64,000 nt of DNA from Archangium violaceum (GTDB lineage: Bacteria; Myxococcota; Myxococcia; Myxococcales; Myxococcaceae). Both the position numbers and the translations under genes were made by a program. How positions within the stretch are numbered: the stretch's first letter is position 1; every line of letters starts with the position of its first letter. Below are positions 49,446-58,573 of the stretch, piece by piece. The DNA lies in NCBI RefSeq assembly GCF_016859125.1, contig NZ_CP069338.1, forward strand, positions 12,403,501 through 12,467,500, given 5' to 3'. The notes beneath the pieces are model-generated. The model did not search any database, had not been told where the DNA came from, and saw only the letters and a list, made by a program, of their open reading frames with translations.

Positions 49446-50108
49446 GGGCACGCGGACAGGCCGGCGATGGACGAGGCGGAAGGGATGCCCTCCTCCCTGC
49501 TGCCCAGCCCTCGGGAACAGAGGGTCCGGACTTTGATTCTCAAGCCACACATTGATTCCCGAGACGGGCATCATCAACTTTCACCCGTCGACGAAGAAGC
49601 CCTGCAGCACCCGCACTCCCGACAGAGCCTCATGTCCTTTCGCGCCTTCACTCTGATGCTGGTCCGGTGCACGCACGCATGAGATAGCCACACTTGTAGG
49701 TGCCCACGGCCATCATCACCTCATTCCTGTGTCCCTCCGTGGGGCATCACCAGCACACGGGGAAGGACCAAATCAGGAGAGGAGACGAAGACATGGCACA
49801 GGTGGAGACGCAGAAGCCCTCGATTCAACCCTTCCTTCCCGTTGGCGGCTCTCAGCTGACTAGAGTGGGCGCGGGAAGGCTTCCGCAATCCCAACCACCG
49901 AGCCCGTAGCGCTGCCAGAAGTTGAAGGGCATCTCGACGACGGCAAACTCGAGGGCCCGGTCTGGCCCCAGGATATCGAAGCGGGTGCCCTCACTCTCCA
50001 TCGGCGGGTGAAGGCGGGGTCGACGGAGCCCAGGAGCAGCCCCGCCTGGCCCGCGCCAACCAGGACGCATGGATCCGAGAGGCCACCCGGCGCGGCCCCG
50101 ATCAGCGG
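49446..50108. other. 660-bp region with remnants only
   Basis: A short frame at 49793 with a good ribosome-binding site (GGAGAGGAG) reads MAQVETQKPSIQPFLPVGGS and stops after 37 residues, so it may be the front of a lost gene. On the minus strand near 49890-50000 the frame RFDILGPDRALEFAVVEMPF then NFWQRYG looks like an internal piece of an S28-type peptidase. I see no intact gene, terminator or IS end. Confidence 0.4.
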
Positions 50109-51020
50109 TCAGGTCTTCTTCGCGCCCGGGGTGCCGTTCTGGAACAGCCGCTTCGACATGAAATCCACGAAGGCTTTCACCTTGGGCGAGGGATGCCGGC
50201 TCGACGGCCACAGGATCCGAAATGTGCCGACGTCGTGGATGTAGTCGTCGAGCACGGTGACGAGTGTGCCTTCGTCCAGTTGACGGCGAACGGTGAAGAG
50301 CGGCAGGCAGGCGATGCCGAAGCCTTGTTCCGCCATGTAGATCAACGGCTCCAGCGTGCTCGTCACGGCGGTCGTGGGAAGGTCGACCTCGACGTCGGTG
50401 CGCCCCCGGCGAAGCGGCCAGCGCTCCAGCTTGCCGGTCGAGGGATATTTATGGTGCAGGCAGGCGTGGGCGCTCAAGTCCTCCGGCTTTCGCGGAACCC
50501 CCTTCCGCGCGAAGTAACCTGGAGACCCCACCACCCGGTGGGAGAACGTCCCGAGGGTACGGGTCATCAATCGGGAGTCACTGCTCTCTCCCGTGCGCAC
50601 CACCGCGTCGAATCCTTCGTCGATCACATCCACGAGCCGATCCGTGAAGTCGAGGTCCAGCTCGACCTCGGGATGGGTCCGCATGAAATCGCCAATCGCC
50701 GGCATCAGCAGCATGCCGACCAGCGGCAGACTGACACGGAGCTTGCCGCGCGGCGCGGCGGTGGTCTGTGACAGCTCGAGCTCCGCCGCTTCGATCTCGC
50801 AGAAGATACGCCGACACCGGTCGAGGAACAGGGAGCCTTCGGGCGTCAGCGTGATGCTACGCGTGCTGCGGTGGAACAGACGCACGCCGAGCTTCTCTTC
50901 CAGCCTCGCAATGGCCTTGCCGATCGCCGACGACGAGACGCCCAACTGCCGCCCCGCGACCGTGAAACTACGGGCCTCCGCCGCCTGAACAAAGGCGCTC
51001 AGTGCGCCAAGGCTGTCCAT
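50109..51020 (-). CDS. LysR family regulator divergent from MFS exporter
   Basis: A 303-residue LysR protein starting MDSLGALSAFVQAAEARSFT. The helix-turn-helix is VAGRQLGVSSSAIGKAIARL, followed by the family phrase EEKLGVRLFHRSTRSITLTP; the effector domain has GKLRVSLPLVGMLLMPAIGD and GFGIACLPLFTVRRQLDEGT. This is the common LysR subgroup that is divergent from the transport or oxidoreductase gene it controls. A GTG at 51029 is an alternative start. Two overlapping palindromes lie in the gap to the MFS gene. Confidence 0.93.
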   Translation of the reverse strand: MDSLGALSAFVQAAEARSFTVAGRQLGVSSSAIGKAIARLEEKLGVRLFHRSTRSITLTPEGSLFLDRCRRIFCEIEAAELELSQTTAAPRGKLRVSLPLVGMLLMPAIGDFMRTHPEVELDLDFTDRLVDVIDEGFDAVVRTGESSDSRLMTRTLGTFSHRVVGSPGYFARKGVPRKPEDLSAHACLHHKYPSTGKLERWPLRRGRTDVEVDLPTTAVTSTLEPLIYMAEQGFGIACLPLFTVRRQLDEGTLVTVLDDYIHDVGTFRILWPSSRHPSPKVKAFVDFMSKRLFQNGTPGAKKT

Positions 51021-51037
51021 TCCTGTCACCCACCATT

Positions 51038-51065
51038 TCGGACATCCATGTCCGATGTATTCGGA
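51038..51065. promoter_or_regulatory. Two overlapping palindromes between LysR and MFS genes
   Basis: TCGGACATCCATGTCCGA (51038-51055) is an inverted repeat with eight-base arms and fits the T-N11-A form of LysR sites. TCCGATGTATTCGGA (51051-51065) is a second repeat sharing its left arm with the first. The arrangement resembles a regulatory plus an activation site in a divergent promoter. Confidence 0.65.
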
Positions 51066-51132
51066 ACCGTAGCCCGTTTTTCGCCCATGAGGGGGAACTT
51101 AAGTTCCTCCCGAACACCCCCTCGGACGGCCC

Positions 51133-52359
51133 ATGCTCTCCATCAAGACAGCGAACGACACCTGCGCAGCCCAACCCCAAATCAAGACGGCTCCGGATTC
51201 CGATCGTCTTCCCCTGTCCGGACTCCTCGCCCTGGCGACGGCCGGATTCATCACCATCCTCACCGAAGCCCTTCCGGCGGGGCTGCTACCGCGGATGAGC
51301 GAGGACCTCGCCGTTTCCGAGTCCCTCATCGGGCAACTCGTCACCCTCTATGCCATCGGCTCACTGGTCGCGGCGATCCCGCTGACCGCCGCGACACGCG
51401 GATGGCGGCGGCGCCCGTTATTGCTGACGGCCATAGGCGGGTTCGCCGTCGTCAACACCCTCACGGCGGTTTCGACCCACTACGGGCTCACCCTTGGCGC
51501 GCGGTTCTTCGCCGGCGTCTTCGCCGGATTGCTGTGGGCGCTGCTGGCTGGCTACGCCAGCCGGATGGCCCCGGACCAGTTGAGAGGCCGCGCGATTGCC
51601 ATCGCGATGGTCGGCACCCCGCTCGCGCTCTCCCTGGGTGTTCCCGCCGGCACCTTCCTCGGCGCCGCCCTCGGCTGGCGGTACACGTTCAAGCTCATGA
51701 GCATCCTCACCCTGTTCCTGATCGGCTGGGTGCTCTGGAAGGTTCCCGATTTCCCCGGGCAGGCGACCGACAAGCGACTGCCCATCTCCAAGGTATTCGC
51801 CATTCCTGGCGTGAAGGCGGTGCTCTTCGTCACGCTCGCCTTCGTGCTCGCCCACAATGTCCTCTACACATACATCGCGCCGTTCCTCGTCCCCGCGGGC
51901 ATCGCGGAAGACATCGACATCGTCTTGTTCATCTTCGGCGTAGCAGCGCTCGCCGGTATCTGGCTCATTGGGATGCTGATCGACCGCTGGCTGCGTGAGC
52001 TGGTGCTGCTCAGCACAGCGCTCTTCATTCTGGGGTCCATCGCGCTTGGCGTCTGGGGAAGCGTGCCCGGCGTGCTCTATGCGGGGGTCACCCTGTGGGG
52101 ACTTGCCTTCGGCGGCGCCGCGACCTTGTTCCAGACAGCCTCCGCCAACGCGGCGGGTGAGGCCGCGGACGTTGCTCAGTCGATGATCGTCACCGCGTGG
52201 AACATCGCCATCGCCGGTGGCGGCCTGTTGGGCGGCGTCCTCCTCGAAACGCTCGGCGTCGCCTCCTTCCCCTGGGCTCTGGTCATCCTGCTGCTCCCAA
52301 CGCTGCTGGTCGCCTGGCGCTCCAGTCGTCACGGCTTTCCACCGGCGCCACCCCGATGA
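51133..52359 (+). CDS. MFS exporter (DHA1/AraJ-like)
   Basis: A 408-residue inner-membrane protein with about 12 hydrophobic segments (for example LLALATAGFITILTEALPAG, LIGQLVTLYAIGSLVAAIPL, LFVTLAFVLAHNVLYTYIAP). The AAIPLTAATRGWRRRPLLL loop between helices 2 and 3 is the MFS motif A region. The GLLPRMSEDLAVSESLIGQL opening fits the sugar-efflux/drug-export DHA1 subgroup. It is transcribed away from the LysR gene, which presumably controls it. The substrate is unknown. Confidence 0.92.
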   Translation: MLSIKTANDTCAAQPQIKTAPDSDRLPLSGLLALATAGFITILTEALPAGLLPRMSEDLAVSESLIGQLVTLYAIGSLVAAIPLTAATRGWRRRPLLLTAIGGFAVVNTLTAVSTHYGLTLGARFFAGVFAGLLWALLAGYASRMAPDQLRGRAIAIAMVGTPLALSLGVPAGTFLGAALGWRYTFKLMSILTLFLIGWVLWKVPDFPGQATDKRLPISKVFAIPGVKAVLFVTLAFVLAHNVLYTYIAPFLVPAGIAEDIDIVLFIFGVAALAGIWLIGMLIDRWLRELVLLSTALFILGSIALGVWGSVPGVLYAGVTLWGLAFGGAATLFQTASANAAGEAADVAQSMIVTAWNIAIAGGGLLGGVLLETLGVASFPWALVILLLPTLLVAWRSSRHGFPPAPPR

Positions 52360-52401
52360 GGGACGCCAGGCCCTCCGCGAATCCACGCTTCGCGAGCCCG
52401 G

Positions 52402-53592
52402 CTACCGGCTCGGGGCGTCGATGGGAGCGCGAGGCATGAATCGTTCGCGCGGCTTCCCGTCCACCGTCATGAGCCGCTCCGTCGGCAGTTTCAGGAGCAG
52501 GCCGGAGTGGGTGAGGTTGTAATCGTAGATGGCGCCAGGCAGCCCCGCCATGGGCTCGCCAACGACGTCCGCTCCGATCGCGGCGAAGCCGATGGCCAGC
52601 CCCTCTCCCATGCTCCCGGTCCAGCGCCCGACGCGAATCAGGAGGGGACCCGGATGGTGCTTGCCTTTCCTCGGCAGCACCTGCTCCACCCATTGGCGGG
52701 GGATACCGGTCCGCCGCTCCTCCTCGGGAAGGTTGTGCACCTGATAGGCGGTTGGCTTCGTCACGAACCAGCCCATGATCGCCCGGGCAACCACCGTATT
52801 GCCGCCGCCCGGCGTTTCACTGAGATCGATGATCACCCGCTGCTCCGGCCGCGCCTGCTCCATCGCCGCGTCGAAGGCCCTGATGGTCTCGTCATTGCCG
52901 AGCGAGTCATTGATCTTGATCAGAAGGTCGGTGCCCGAGGTGCTGGCCGAGACGAGGGGGTGATTGGCCGTCACCGTATAGAGATTGGGCAGGACCATCC
53001 GTTGTGGCTTGCCCCGGCCATGCTGAATCGAGAGGTTCCGCGGCCGGTCCCGTTTCCCCGCCGCCAGGACACGAGCGGCGAAGCCCGCCCTCTCCTCGGT
53101 CGAGGCCATGCCGAGCTCCGCCCAGAAAGCCTCGACCGCTCGCGCTATCGGCATGCCCTCGATCGCGGTCAGCCGGTCTCCCGCCTTGATCCCCGCGCGC
53201 TCGGCGGGTGAGTTCCGCCGCACGGCCTCCACCCTGAAGTCAGGTCCGCGCTTCTCGATCCACAGATCGGAATAGCTTGGAACGAGCGCCCAGCTGTCGG
53301 GAAAGGAGCTGCCGGTGATGGCGTGATGATCCGCGAGGGTGAGCAGTGCTCGCTCGGCGAAGCGAAGCAGCGAGCGCTTGTCGCTGACCTGCTCCGCCTC
53401 GGCACGGAGCTTCGCGGACAGGGGCATCCGCCCATCCGAGAAACGGTCCAGGTAGGCGTAATGCTCATTGATCAGTTTCTCGATCGACCGCGCGTCCTCG
53501 CGAAAGCCCTCGGGTTCATCGGCATGGCCCAGGGAGCCGGACAGCAGGATGCAAAGGAAAAGAACCAGCGGTCGTTTCAACGCGTCTCTCAT
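52402..53592 (-). CDS. Exported S41-type (C-terminal processing) peptidase with PDZ region
   Basis: A 396-residue protein with signal peptide MRDALKRPLVLFLCILLSGS (cleavage near GHA-DE). A PDZ-like region includes VRRNSPAERAGIKAGDRLTA and IEGMPIARAVEAFW. The S41 catalytic domain has RVIIDLSETPGGGNTVVARA and the nucleophile region GRWTGSMGEGLAIGFAAIGA, then GEPMAGL. The usual catalytic lysine is not obvious, so activity is likely but not certain. GGAGG lies nine bases before the ATG at 53592; the longer frame upstream is excluded. Confidence 0.82.
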   Translation of the reverse strand: MRDALKRPLVLFLCILLSGSLGHADEPEGFREDARSIEKLINEHYAYLDRFSDGRMPLSAKLRAEAEQVSDKRSLLRFAERALLTLADHHAITGSSFPDSWALVPSYSDLWIEKRGPDFRVEAVRRNSPAERAGIKAGDRLTAIEGMPIARAVEAFWAELGMASTEERAGFAARVLAAGKRDRPRNLSIQHGRGKPQRMVLPNLYTVTANHPLVSASTSGTDLLIKINDSLGNDETIRAFDAAMEQARPEQRVIIDLSETPGGGNTVVARAIMGWFVTKPTAYQVHNLPEEERRTGIPRQWVEQVLPRKGKHHPGPLLIRVGRWTGSMGEGLAIGFAAIGADVVGEPMAGLPGAIYDYNLTHSGLLLKLPTERLMTVDGKPRERFMPRAPIDAPSR

Positions 53593-53702
53593 CAATCCGA
53601 ACCTCCGCGAATGAGTCTTCCCCAGCACATGGAGGGGCTCGCAGTCCACCCCCCATCCCGGCTAGCCTCCCCTCCGCTGCTGTCTCGACCGAGGGGGCTT
53701 CG

Positions 53703-55967
53703 ATGGTCGTCATACCTTCCACATTGGACGCGGTCACCGTTCATGCCGAGGGCGCGCTCTGCACACGCCTGGCCGCGGTGCCGTCCGACAACGGCCGACT
53801 TCCCAGACAGGTGCGCATCGAAGGCCTACCTCCAGGACTCCGCACCGGCTCGCTCCGGGCCTCCGTGCTGAAGGGCCCCCACACGCTCCGGGTACTGGAC
53901 ATCCGGCCCGTCTTCGACGTGCAACTGCCCCCGGAGACGGACATCCCCACCGCGCAGCGCGCCCTGGAAGAGGCCCAGGAGAAACTCTCGGGCATCGCCT
54001 CCGAGATGGAGCGCGTGCAGCGGGACATCGCGGCCCTCCAGAAGCTCAAGCCCGCCTTCCCTCCCTACAAGAAGGATGTGCTCCAGGAGCCTCGCGAGTC
54101 GGCCCTCACGGCCATCCTCTCGCTCGCGAGCTTCGTCGACTCCGAGCTCACCACCCTTCTGGCACGGCAGATCGAAGTGGAGCGCCAGCACCGCGACGCC
54201 ATGGAAGAGGTGGAGCTGCGCCGACGCCGGATGGAAGAGGGTTCGTCCGCGATGCGCGGTCAGCGCGCTCAGCTCTACCGGGCGGCCATCCTCACGCTCT
54301 CGGAGGTGGACGGGACTCACGAGGGCGCACAGCTCGCGCTCGAGTACGCGGTGCACGGAGCCCGCTGGGTGCCAGGATACGACCTGCGGCTGCCTCGGAC
54401 GCTCGACGGAGGCACGCTGCGCATGCGCGCCTCCATCATCCAGCGCTCCGGTGAGGACTGGAGCAACGTGCGGGTGTCCCTGTCCACCGCCCAGTTGGAG
54501 CGGCGCGCCGATGTGCCGGAGCTGAAGGCCCTTCGCATCGGCCGGCGCCAGCCCCCCCCGGCCCGCTCGGGTTGGCGCGAGCCACCGCCCGGACTCGACG
54601 AGCTGTTCGCGGGCTACGACACCGTACGCCCCGCGAGTCCGCCGCGCCCCCAGGCCGGGTCCCCACCTCCCGAGCCCACTGCGCAACCGCAGGCCGTCAT
54701 GGAGGAGCCCGCGCGCCCCTCACGGCCCTCACTCCCCGCCTTCGCCCCTCCGCCTCCGCCGCGCGCATCCCAGTCCATGCCCGCCCTGGCCGCGCCCGCC
54801 GCTCCCATGTCCGCGGCCAGGCCCACCGGCTCCTTCCGCTCCCCGGGAGGCGCTCCGCCCGTCCCTGCTCCAAGCGCGCCACCTCCAGCGTCCAAGAGGA
54901 GCGCGAACATGATGAGGAGTGGTGACCTCTCGACGTCCGGGGAGATGATGAGGAAGCCCTCCCCGAAGGAGGAGGCACCGGAGTCCGAAGCCATGGGCCT
55001 GGACGGTGCGATGTCGTTCGGCGAAGGCGGTGGTGGTGCTTACGGAAGCCAGCCGTCCGAGATGGCCGAGGCGCTGGAGCCGGCGAGCGACCTGCTCGAC
55101 TACGGCAGCCTGGAGCTGGGCGCCGCGGACCAGCCCGCACAGCGCGGGCGCTTGCGGCCCCAGCCCAAGGGCATGCCCCGGGAGCAGCTCATGTTGATGG
55201 GCGTCCACGTGCGCGTGGATGTCCTGGCGCTCGTGGCCCAGTACGAGCGCACGGCGGACTCCGTGCGGCACGTGGCGCTCCCGGCCTGGTCCGTGCCCCC
55301 CCGCAGGTCCACGCCGCACTTCGACTACCGCTTCGACGTGGAGACGCGCGTCGATGTGCCCTCGGACGGTGTGTGGCACACCGTGCCCGTGTTCTCCGCG
55401 CCGGTGGGACTGAGTGCCAGGTACGTCTGCGTGCCCTCGATGGAGCCGCGCGCCTTCCGCACCGTGAGGGTGGAGAACCGTACACCGCACGCGCTGCTCG
55501 CGGGCCCCGTGGACATCACACTCGGCGACGAGTTCCTGATGACGTCGCCCCTGCCCACGCTCGCGCCCGGCGCCACGCAGCAGCTGGGCCTGGGCGTCGA
55601 GGAGTCCATCAAGGTGTCGCGCAACACGCGCTTCGACGAGGCCTCCGGCGGCGTGTTCGGCGGCTCCAACGTGCTCACCCACCACGTCTGCGTCGAGCTG
55701 GCCAACCGGACGCAGCAACGTGTCACCGTGGAGGTGCTGGAGCGCGTGCCGGCCGTGCCCTCGGCGGAGAAGGACATCAAGGTGGAGGAGTCCGAGGTGA
55801 AACCCGCCTGGAGCAAGCGCACGCTCCTGCCCGGCGAGATGCCCGTGGAGGGCGAGCGGGCCTGGATGGTGACGCTGCAGCCGGGTGAGACGCAGACGCT
55901 GAACGCGACGTGGGCCGTACGGATTCCCTCGAGCAAGATGCTCGTGGGCGGCAACCGGAGGACGTGA
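53703..55967 (+). CDS. DUF4140/DUF4139 protein with proline-rich insert
   Basis: A 754-residue protein of the mucoidy-inhibitor-A-like group. An N-terminal DUF4140 (VTVHAEGALCTRLAAVP, VRIEGLPPGLRTGSLRASVL) is followed by a long coiled coil (about 80-190, AQEKLSGIASEMERVQRDIA). The first part of DUF4139 (LALEYAVHGARWVPGYDLRL, EDWSNVRVSLSTAQ) is interrupted by a 200-residue Pro/Ala/Ser-rich disordered insert (about 290-490). Its end is RTVRVENRTPHALLAGPVDI, LGLGVEESIKVSRN and MVTLQPGETQTLNATWAVRI. No signal peptide is seen. It overlaps its paralogue by one base, and the two are presumably partners. Function unknown. Confidence 0.87.
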   Translation: MVVIPSTLDAVTVHAEGALCTRLAAVPSDNGRLPRQVRIEGLPPGLRTGSLRASVLKGPHTLRVLDIRPVFDVQLPPETDIPTAQRALEEAQEKLSGIASEMERVQRDIAALQKLKPAFPPYKKDVLQEPRESALTAILSLASFVDSELTTLLARQIEVERQHRDAMEEVELRRRRMEEGSSAMRGQRAQLYRAAILTLSEVDGTHEGAQLALEYAVHGARWVPGYDLRLPRTLDGGTLRMRASIIQRSGEDWSNVRVSLSTAQLERRADVPELKALRIGRRQPPPARSGWREPPPGLDELFAGYDTVRPASPPRPQAGSPPPEPTAQPQAVMEEPARPSRPSLPAFAPPPPPRASQSMPALAAPAAPMSAARPTGSFRSPGGAPPVPAPSAPPPASKRSANMMRSGDLSTSGEMMRKPSPKEEAPESEAMGLDGAMSFGEGGGGAYGSQPSEMAEALEPASDLLDYGSLELGAADQPAQRGRLRPQPKGMPREQLMLMGVHVRVDVLALVAQYERTADSVRHVALPAWSVPPRRSTPHFDYRFDVETRVDVPSDGVWHTVPVFSAPVGLSARYVCVPSMEPRAFRTVRVENRTPHALLAGPVDITLGDEFLMTSPLPTLAPGATQQLGLGVEESIKVSRNTRFDEASGGVFGGSNVLTHHVCVELANRTQQRVTVEVLERVPAVPSAEKDIKVEESEVKPAWSKRTLLPGEMPVEGERAWMVTLQPGETQTLNATWAVRIPSSKMLVGGNRRT

Positions 55968-57520
55968 TGAGTACCCCCATCCATCTGCCCGTCGTCAAGG
56001 TGACCGTCCTCGAGGACCGCGCGCTGGTGGAGCGCCGCGGAGACGTGGTGCTGCCCGCGGGGCCCCAGCGGCTGTGCGTGGAGGGGCTCTCGCCGCTCGC
56101 GGTGGACCGCTCGCTCCAGGCCCAGCTCACCGGAGGCACCGTGGCCCAGGCCCGCGTGAGCCGCGCGTGGAAGGAAAAGCCCCGCGAGGACGCGCGCGAA
56201 CAGAAGACTGAGCTGCGCCGCCGCGTCGAGGAGCTCGAGACGGAGTTGAAGCGCGCGCAGGCGGACGCGCAGCGGCTGCAATCCCGCCAGGAGGTGGTGA
56301 ATGTGGCACGCGAGGACGTGCTGCGCGCCATCGCCGAGCTCTCGGGCGTCGGCCGGGCGAAGCCGGAGTCCTGGCACGAGCAGCTGGAGACCGTACGCAA
56401 GGAGTCCGCCTCCACGGAGGAGGCCCTCCGGCGGGCGCGCAAGCACGTGGAGGCGACGTGGAAGCGGCTGGTGGAGGCCCGGGCGGTGCTCGCCCAGAGC
56501 GAGCAGCCGGAGCAACGGCTCGTCACCTCCGCGGAGCTGGACGCGAATCTCCCGCAAGGGGGAACCGTGTCGCTGCGCGTGACGTACCTGGTGCCCTGTG
56601 CCGTGTGGCGGCCGGCGTACCGCGCCACGCTCGCCCCGGCCGAGAACGGCGAGGCGGTGACGCTCGAATGCGAGGCCGTGGTGTGGCAGCGCACCGAGGA
56701 GGAGTGGAAGGACGTGGAGCTGCTGTTCTCCACGGCCCGCCCCACCCTGGGCGCCTCGCCACCCCGGCTCGTGGAGGACTGGCTGCGGCTGCGCGACAAG
56801 AGCGAGCAGGAGAAGCACTCGGTGGAGGTGTCCATCCGCGAGGAGGTCATCCAGACCCTCGGCGAGGGCGGTGCCACCCCGTCCGAGTCCATGCCGGGCC
56901 TGGACGACGGCGGCGAGGCGCTGACGCTGCGGGCCTCCCACCGCGTCACCGTGCCGAGCGATGGCGCGCCCCACCGCGTGCCGCTGTTCCAGTTCACCGC
57001 CCCGGCGACGTCCGAGCTCATCGGTCAGCCGGAGCACTCGCCGCTGGTGCACCGGGTGGCGCGCTTCGACAACCGGGGCCCGTCGGTGCTGCTGGCCGGC
57101 CCGGTGGACCTGGTCCGCTCGAGCGGCTACGTGGGCCGGGCCCAGCTCAAGTTCACGGGCCTGGGCGAGAAGCTCAAGCTGGGCTTCGGCAGCGAGGACA
57201 CCCTCCGCATCGCGCGCCTGGTGGACTCGAAGCAGGACACCCAGCGCCTCACCGGCAGGCGGACCCAGACCCACCAGGTGAAGCTGTTCCTCTCCAACAC
57301 CGGCACCCGCGCGGAGAAGGTGGTTCTCGAGGAGCGCATGCCCGTGTCCGAGGTCGAGGCCGTGGAGGTGAAGCTGCTCCAGGACCAGACGAAGCCCGCC
57401 CCCGCGAAGGTGAGCGAGGACGGCATCGTGCGCTTCGAACTGGGTGCCCCACCCCGCTCACAACAGGAGCTGGCCTTCGCCTACTCGGTGGCCAGTTCCT
57501 CCAAGGTGGCCGGGCTCTAA
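55967..57520 (+). CDS. Second DUF4140/DUF4139 protein
   Basis: A 517-residue paralogue of the preceding gene, starting MSTPIHLPVVKVTVLEDRAL. It has the same order: DUF4140 (VERRGDVVLPAGPQRLCVEG), coiled coil (about 75-190, KTELRRRVEELETELKRAQA) and DUF4139 (VTYLVPCAVWRPAYRATLAP, EWKDVELLFSTARP, VARFDNRGPSVLLAGPVDLV, LKLGFGSEDTLRIAR). It lacks the proline-rich insert and most of the C-terminal strand of the first. The start overlaps the upstream stop (TGATG), so the two proteins are made together and may pair through their coiled coils. Confidence 0.87.
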   Translation: MSTPIHLPVVKVTVLEDRALVERRGDVVLPAGPQRLCVEGLSPLAVDRSLQAQLTGGTVAQARVSRAWKEKPREDAREQKTELRRRVEELETELKRAQADAQRLQSRQEVVNVAREDVLRAIAELSGVGRAKPESWHEQLETVRKESASTEEALRRARKHVEATWKRLVEARAVLAQSEQPEQRLVTSAELDANLPQGGTVSLRVTYLVPCAVWRPAYRATLAPAENGEAVTLECEAVVWQRTEEEWKDVELLFSTARPTLGASPPRLVEDWLRLRDKSEQEKHSVEVSIREEVIQTLGEGGATPSESMPGLDDGGEALTLRASHRVTVPSDGAPHRVPLFQFTAPATSELIGQPEHSPLVHRVARFDNRGPSVLLAGPVDLVRSSGYVGRAQLKFTGLGEKLKLGFGSEDTLRIARLVDSKQDTQRLTGRRTQTHQVKLFLSNTGTRAEKVVLEERMPVSEVEAVEVKLLQDQTKPAPAKVSEDGIVRFELGAPPRSQQELAFAYSVASSSKVAGL

Positions 57521-57629
57521 TCCCCTTCGGGTAGGTCCGCGAAGGAGCGCCCCTGGGAACATGCGCCGACAACCGCGGCCATTTCCCCTCTCCCCTCGGG
57601 AGAGGGAGCCTGTCGCTTTCCTGAAGGGC

Positions 57630-58541
57630 TCAGGACTCCGCCTCCGCCCCGGGCAGCAGCCGGCCGATGACGTGCGGCTGGCCGTCCTCGGACTTCACGC
57701 GGTAGGCGACACCACCGCCGCCCAGCGCCGTCGTCTGGAACACCACGCGAGAGGGCAACAGCAGCGGACGGCGGAACTCCGAGGCGAGGGTGAGCGCGGG
57801 CGCCTCGGCCGCCTCGCCCATCTCCGCCACGCAGCGGCCCACCGTCCACATGCCGTGCGCGATGGCGCGCGGGAAACCGAAGGGAATGGCCGTGAGGGCG
57901 TTCAGGTGGATGGGGTTGTAGTCCCCGGAAGCACGCGCGTAGCGCCGGCCCGTGTCCTCCGACACCGACCAACGCGCGGGGCGGCTGTGGGCGAAGAGCA
58001 CGTCCTCCTCCGTGGCGATGGACGTGGCCCCCGCGGGACGCTCCCCCCGCGCGCGCTTGTCCGTGCCACGCAGACGGCGCAGCATGGTGGTGACGGCGCT
58101 CCACACGAGCACCCCGTCCTGCTCCACGCGGGTGTGCAGGTCCACTTCACACCCCTGGCGGGCCTCGCGCTGGCCCTCCACCCATACGTGCACGGACAGC
58201 GAGGCGTCCTCCGTCAGCCGACGGTACTGACGGATGTGGTTGCGCACGTGGATCATGCCCAGCAGCCGATACGGAAACTCGGGGCGGTTGAGCAGCGAGA
58301 GGTGAAGCGGTGCGGCCAGTACCTGGGGATAGGTCAGCGGCAGGTGACCGTCCGCCGGGAAGTCGCACACCTCCCGGTAGCGTGCGAGTTGCCGCGGGTC
58401 CGGAGTGAGGTGGCGGACGCGTACCTCGAGACGGGGGACATCACTGGGGCGAGCGGAGCGGCGGGCCACGGCGGCGCGTAACAATTCCATCGCGAGCGGC
58501 GCGGGCTCGGAGAGCTCGAAGACATGCGAAGAGGCAGACAC
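57630..58541 (-). CDS. MaoC-type (R)-specific enoyl-CoA hydratase
   Basis: A 303-residue double-hotdog protein. The C-terminal half has the hydratase 2 motif RYARASGDYNPIHLNALTAI followed by GFPRAIAHGMWTVGRCVAEM, giving the catalytic Asp/His pair (D in SGDYNPIH). The N-terminal half is a degenerate hotdog (LTYPQVLAAPLHLSLLNRPE, VHVWVEGQREARQGCEVDLH). It hydrates or dehydrates enoyl-CoA thioesters in the cytosol. It lies 32 bases downstream of the zinc dehydrogenase and behind the aib genes, so it may supply the dehydration of an HMG-CoA-related intermediate or another CoA step. That link is inferred from position. Confidence 0.87.
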   Translation of the reverse strand: MSASSHVFELSEPAPLAMELLRAAVARRSARPSDVPRLEVRVRHLTPDPRQLARYREVCDFPADGHLPLTYPQVLAAPLHLSLLNRPEFPYRLLGMIHVRNHIRQYRRLTEDASLSVHVWVEGQREARQGCEVDLHTRVEQDGVLVWSAVTTMLRRLRGTDKRARGERPAGATSIATEEDVLFAHSRPARWSVSEDTGRRYARASGDYNPIHLNALTAIPFGFPRAIAHGMWTVGRCVAEMGEAAEAPALTLASEFRRPLLLPSRVVFQTTALGGGGVAYRVKSEDGQPHVIGRLLPGAEAES

Positions 58542-58573
58542 GGGCGTAGCTCCTGTAAGAAACCGGGTGGATC

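Noticed and set aside
55325-57274. A 649-codon minus-strand open frame opposite the DUF4139 genes.
   Set aside because: It is a low-complexity shadow of two overlapping genes with conserved domains.
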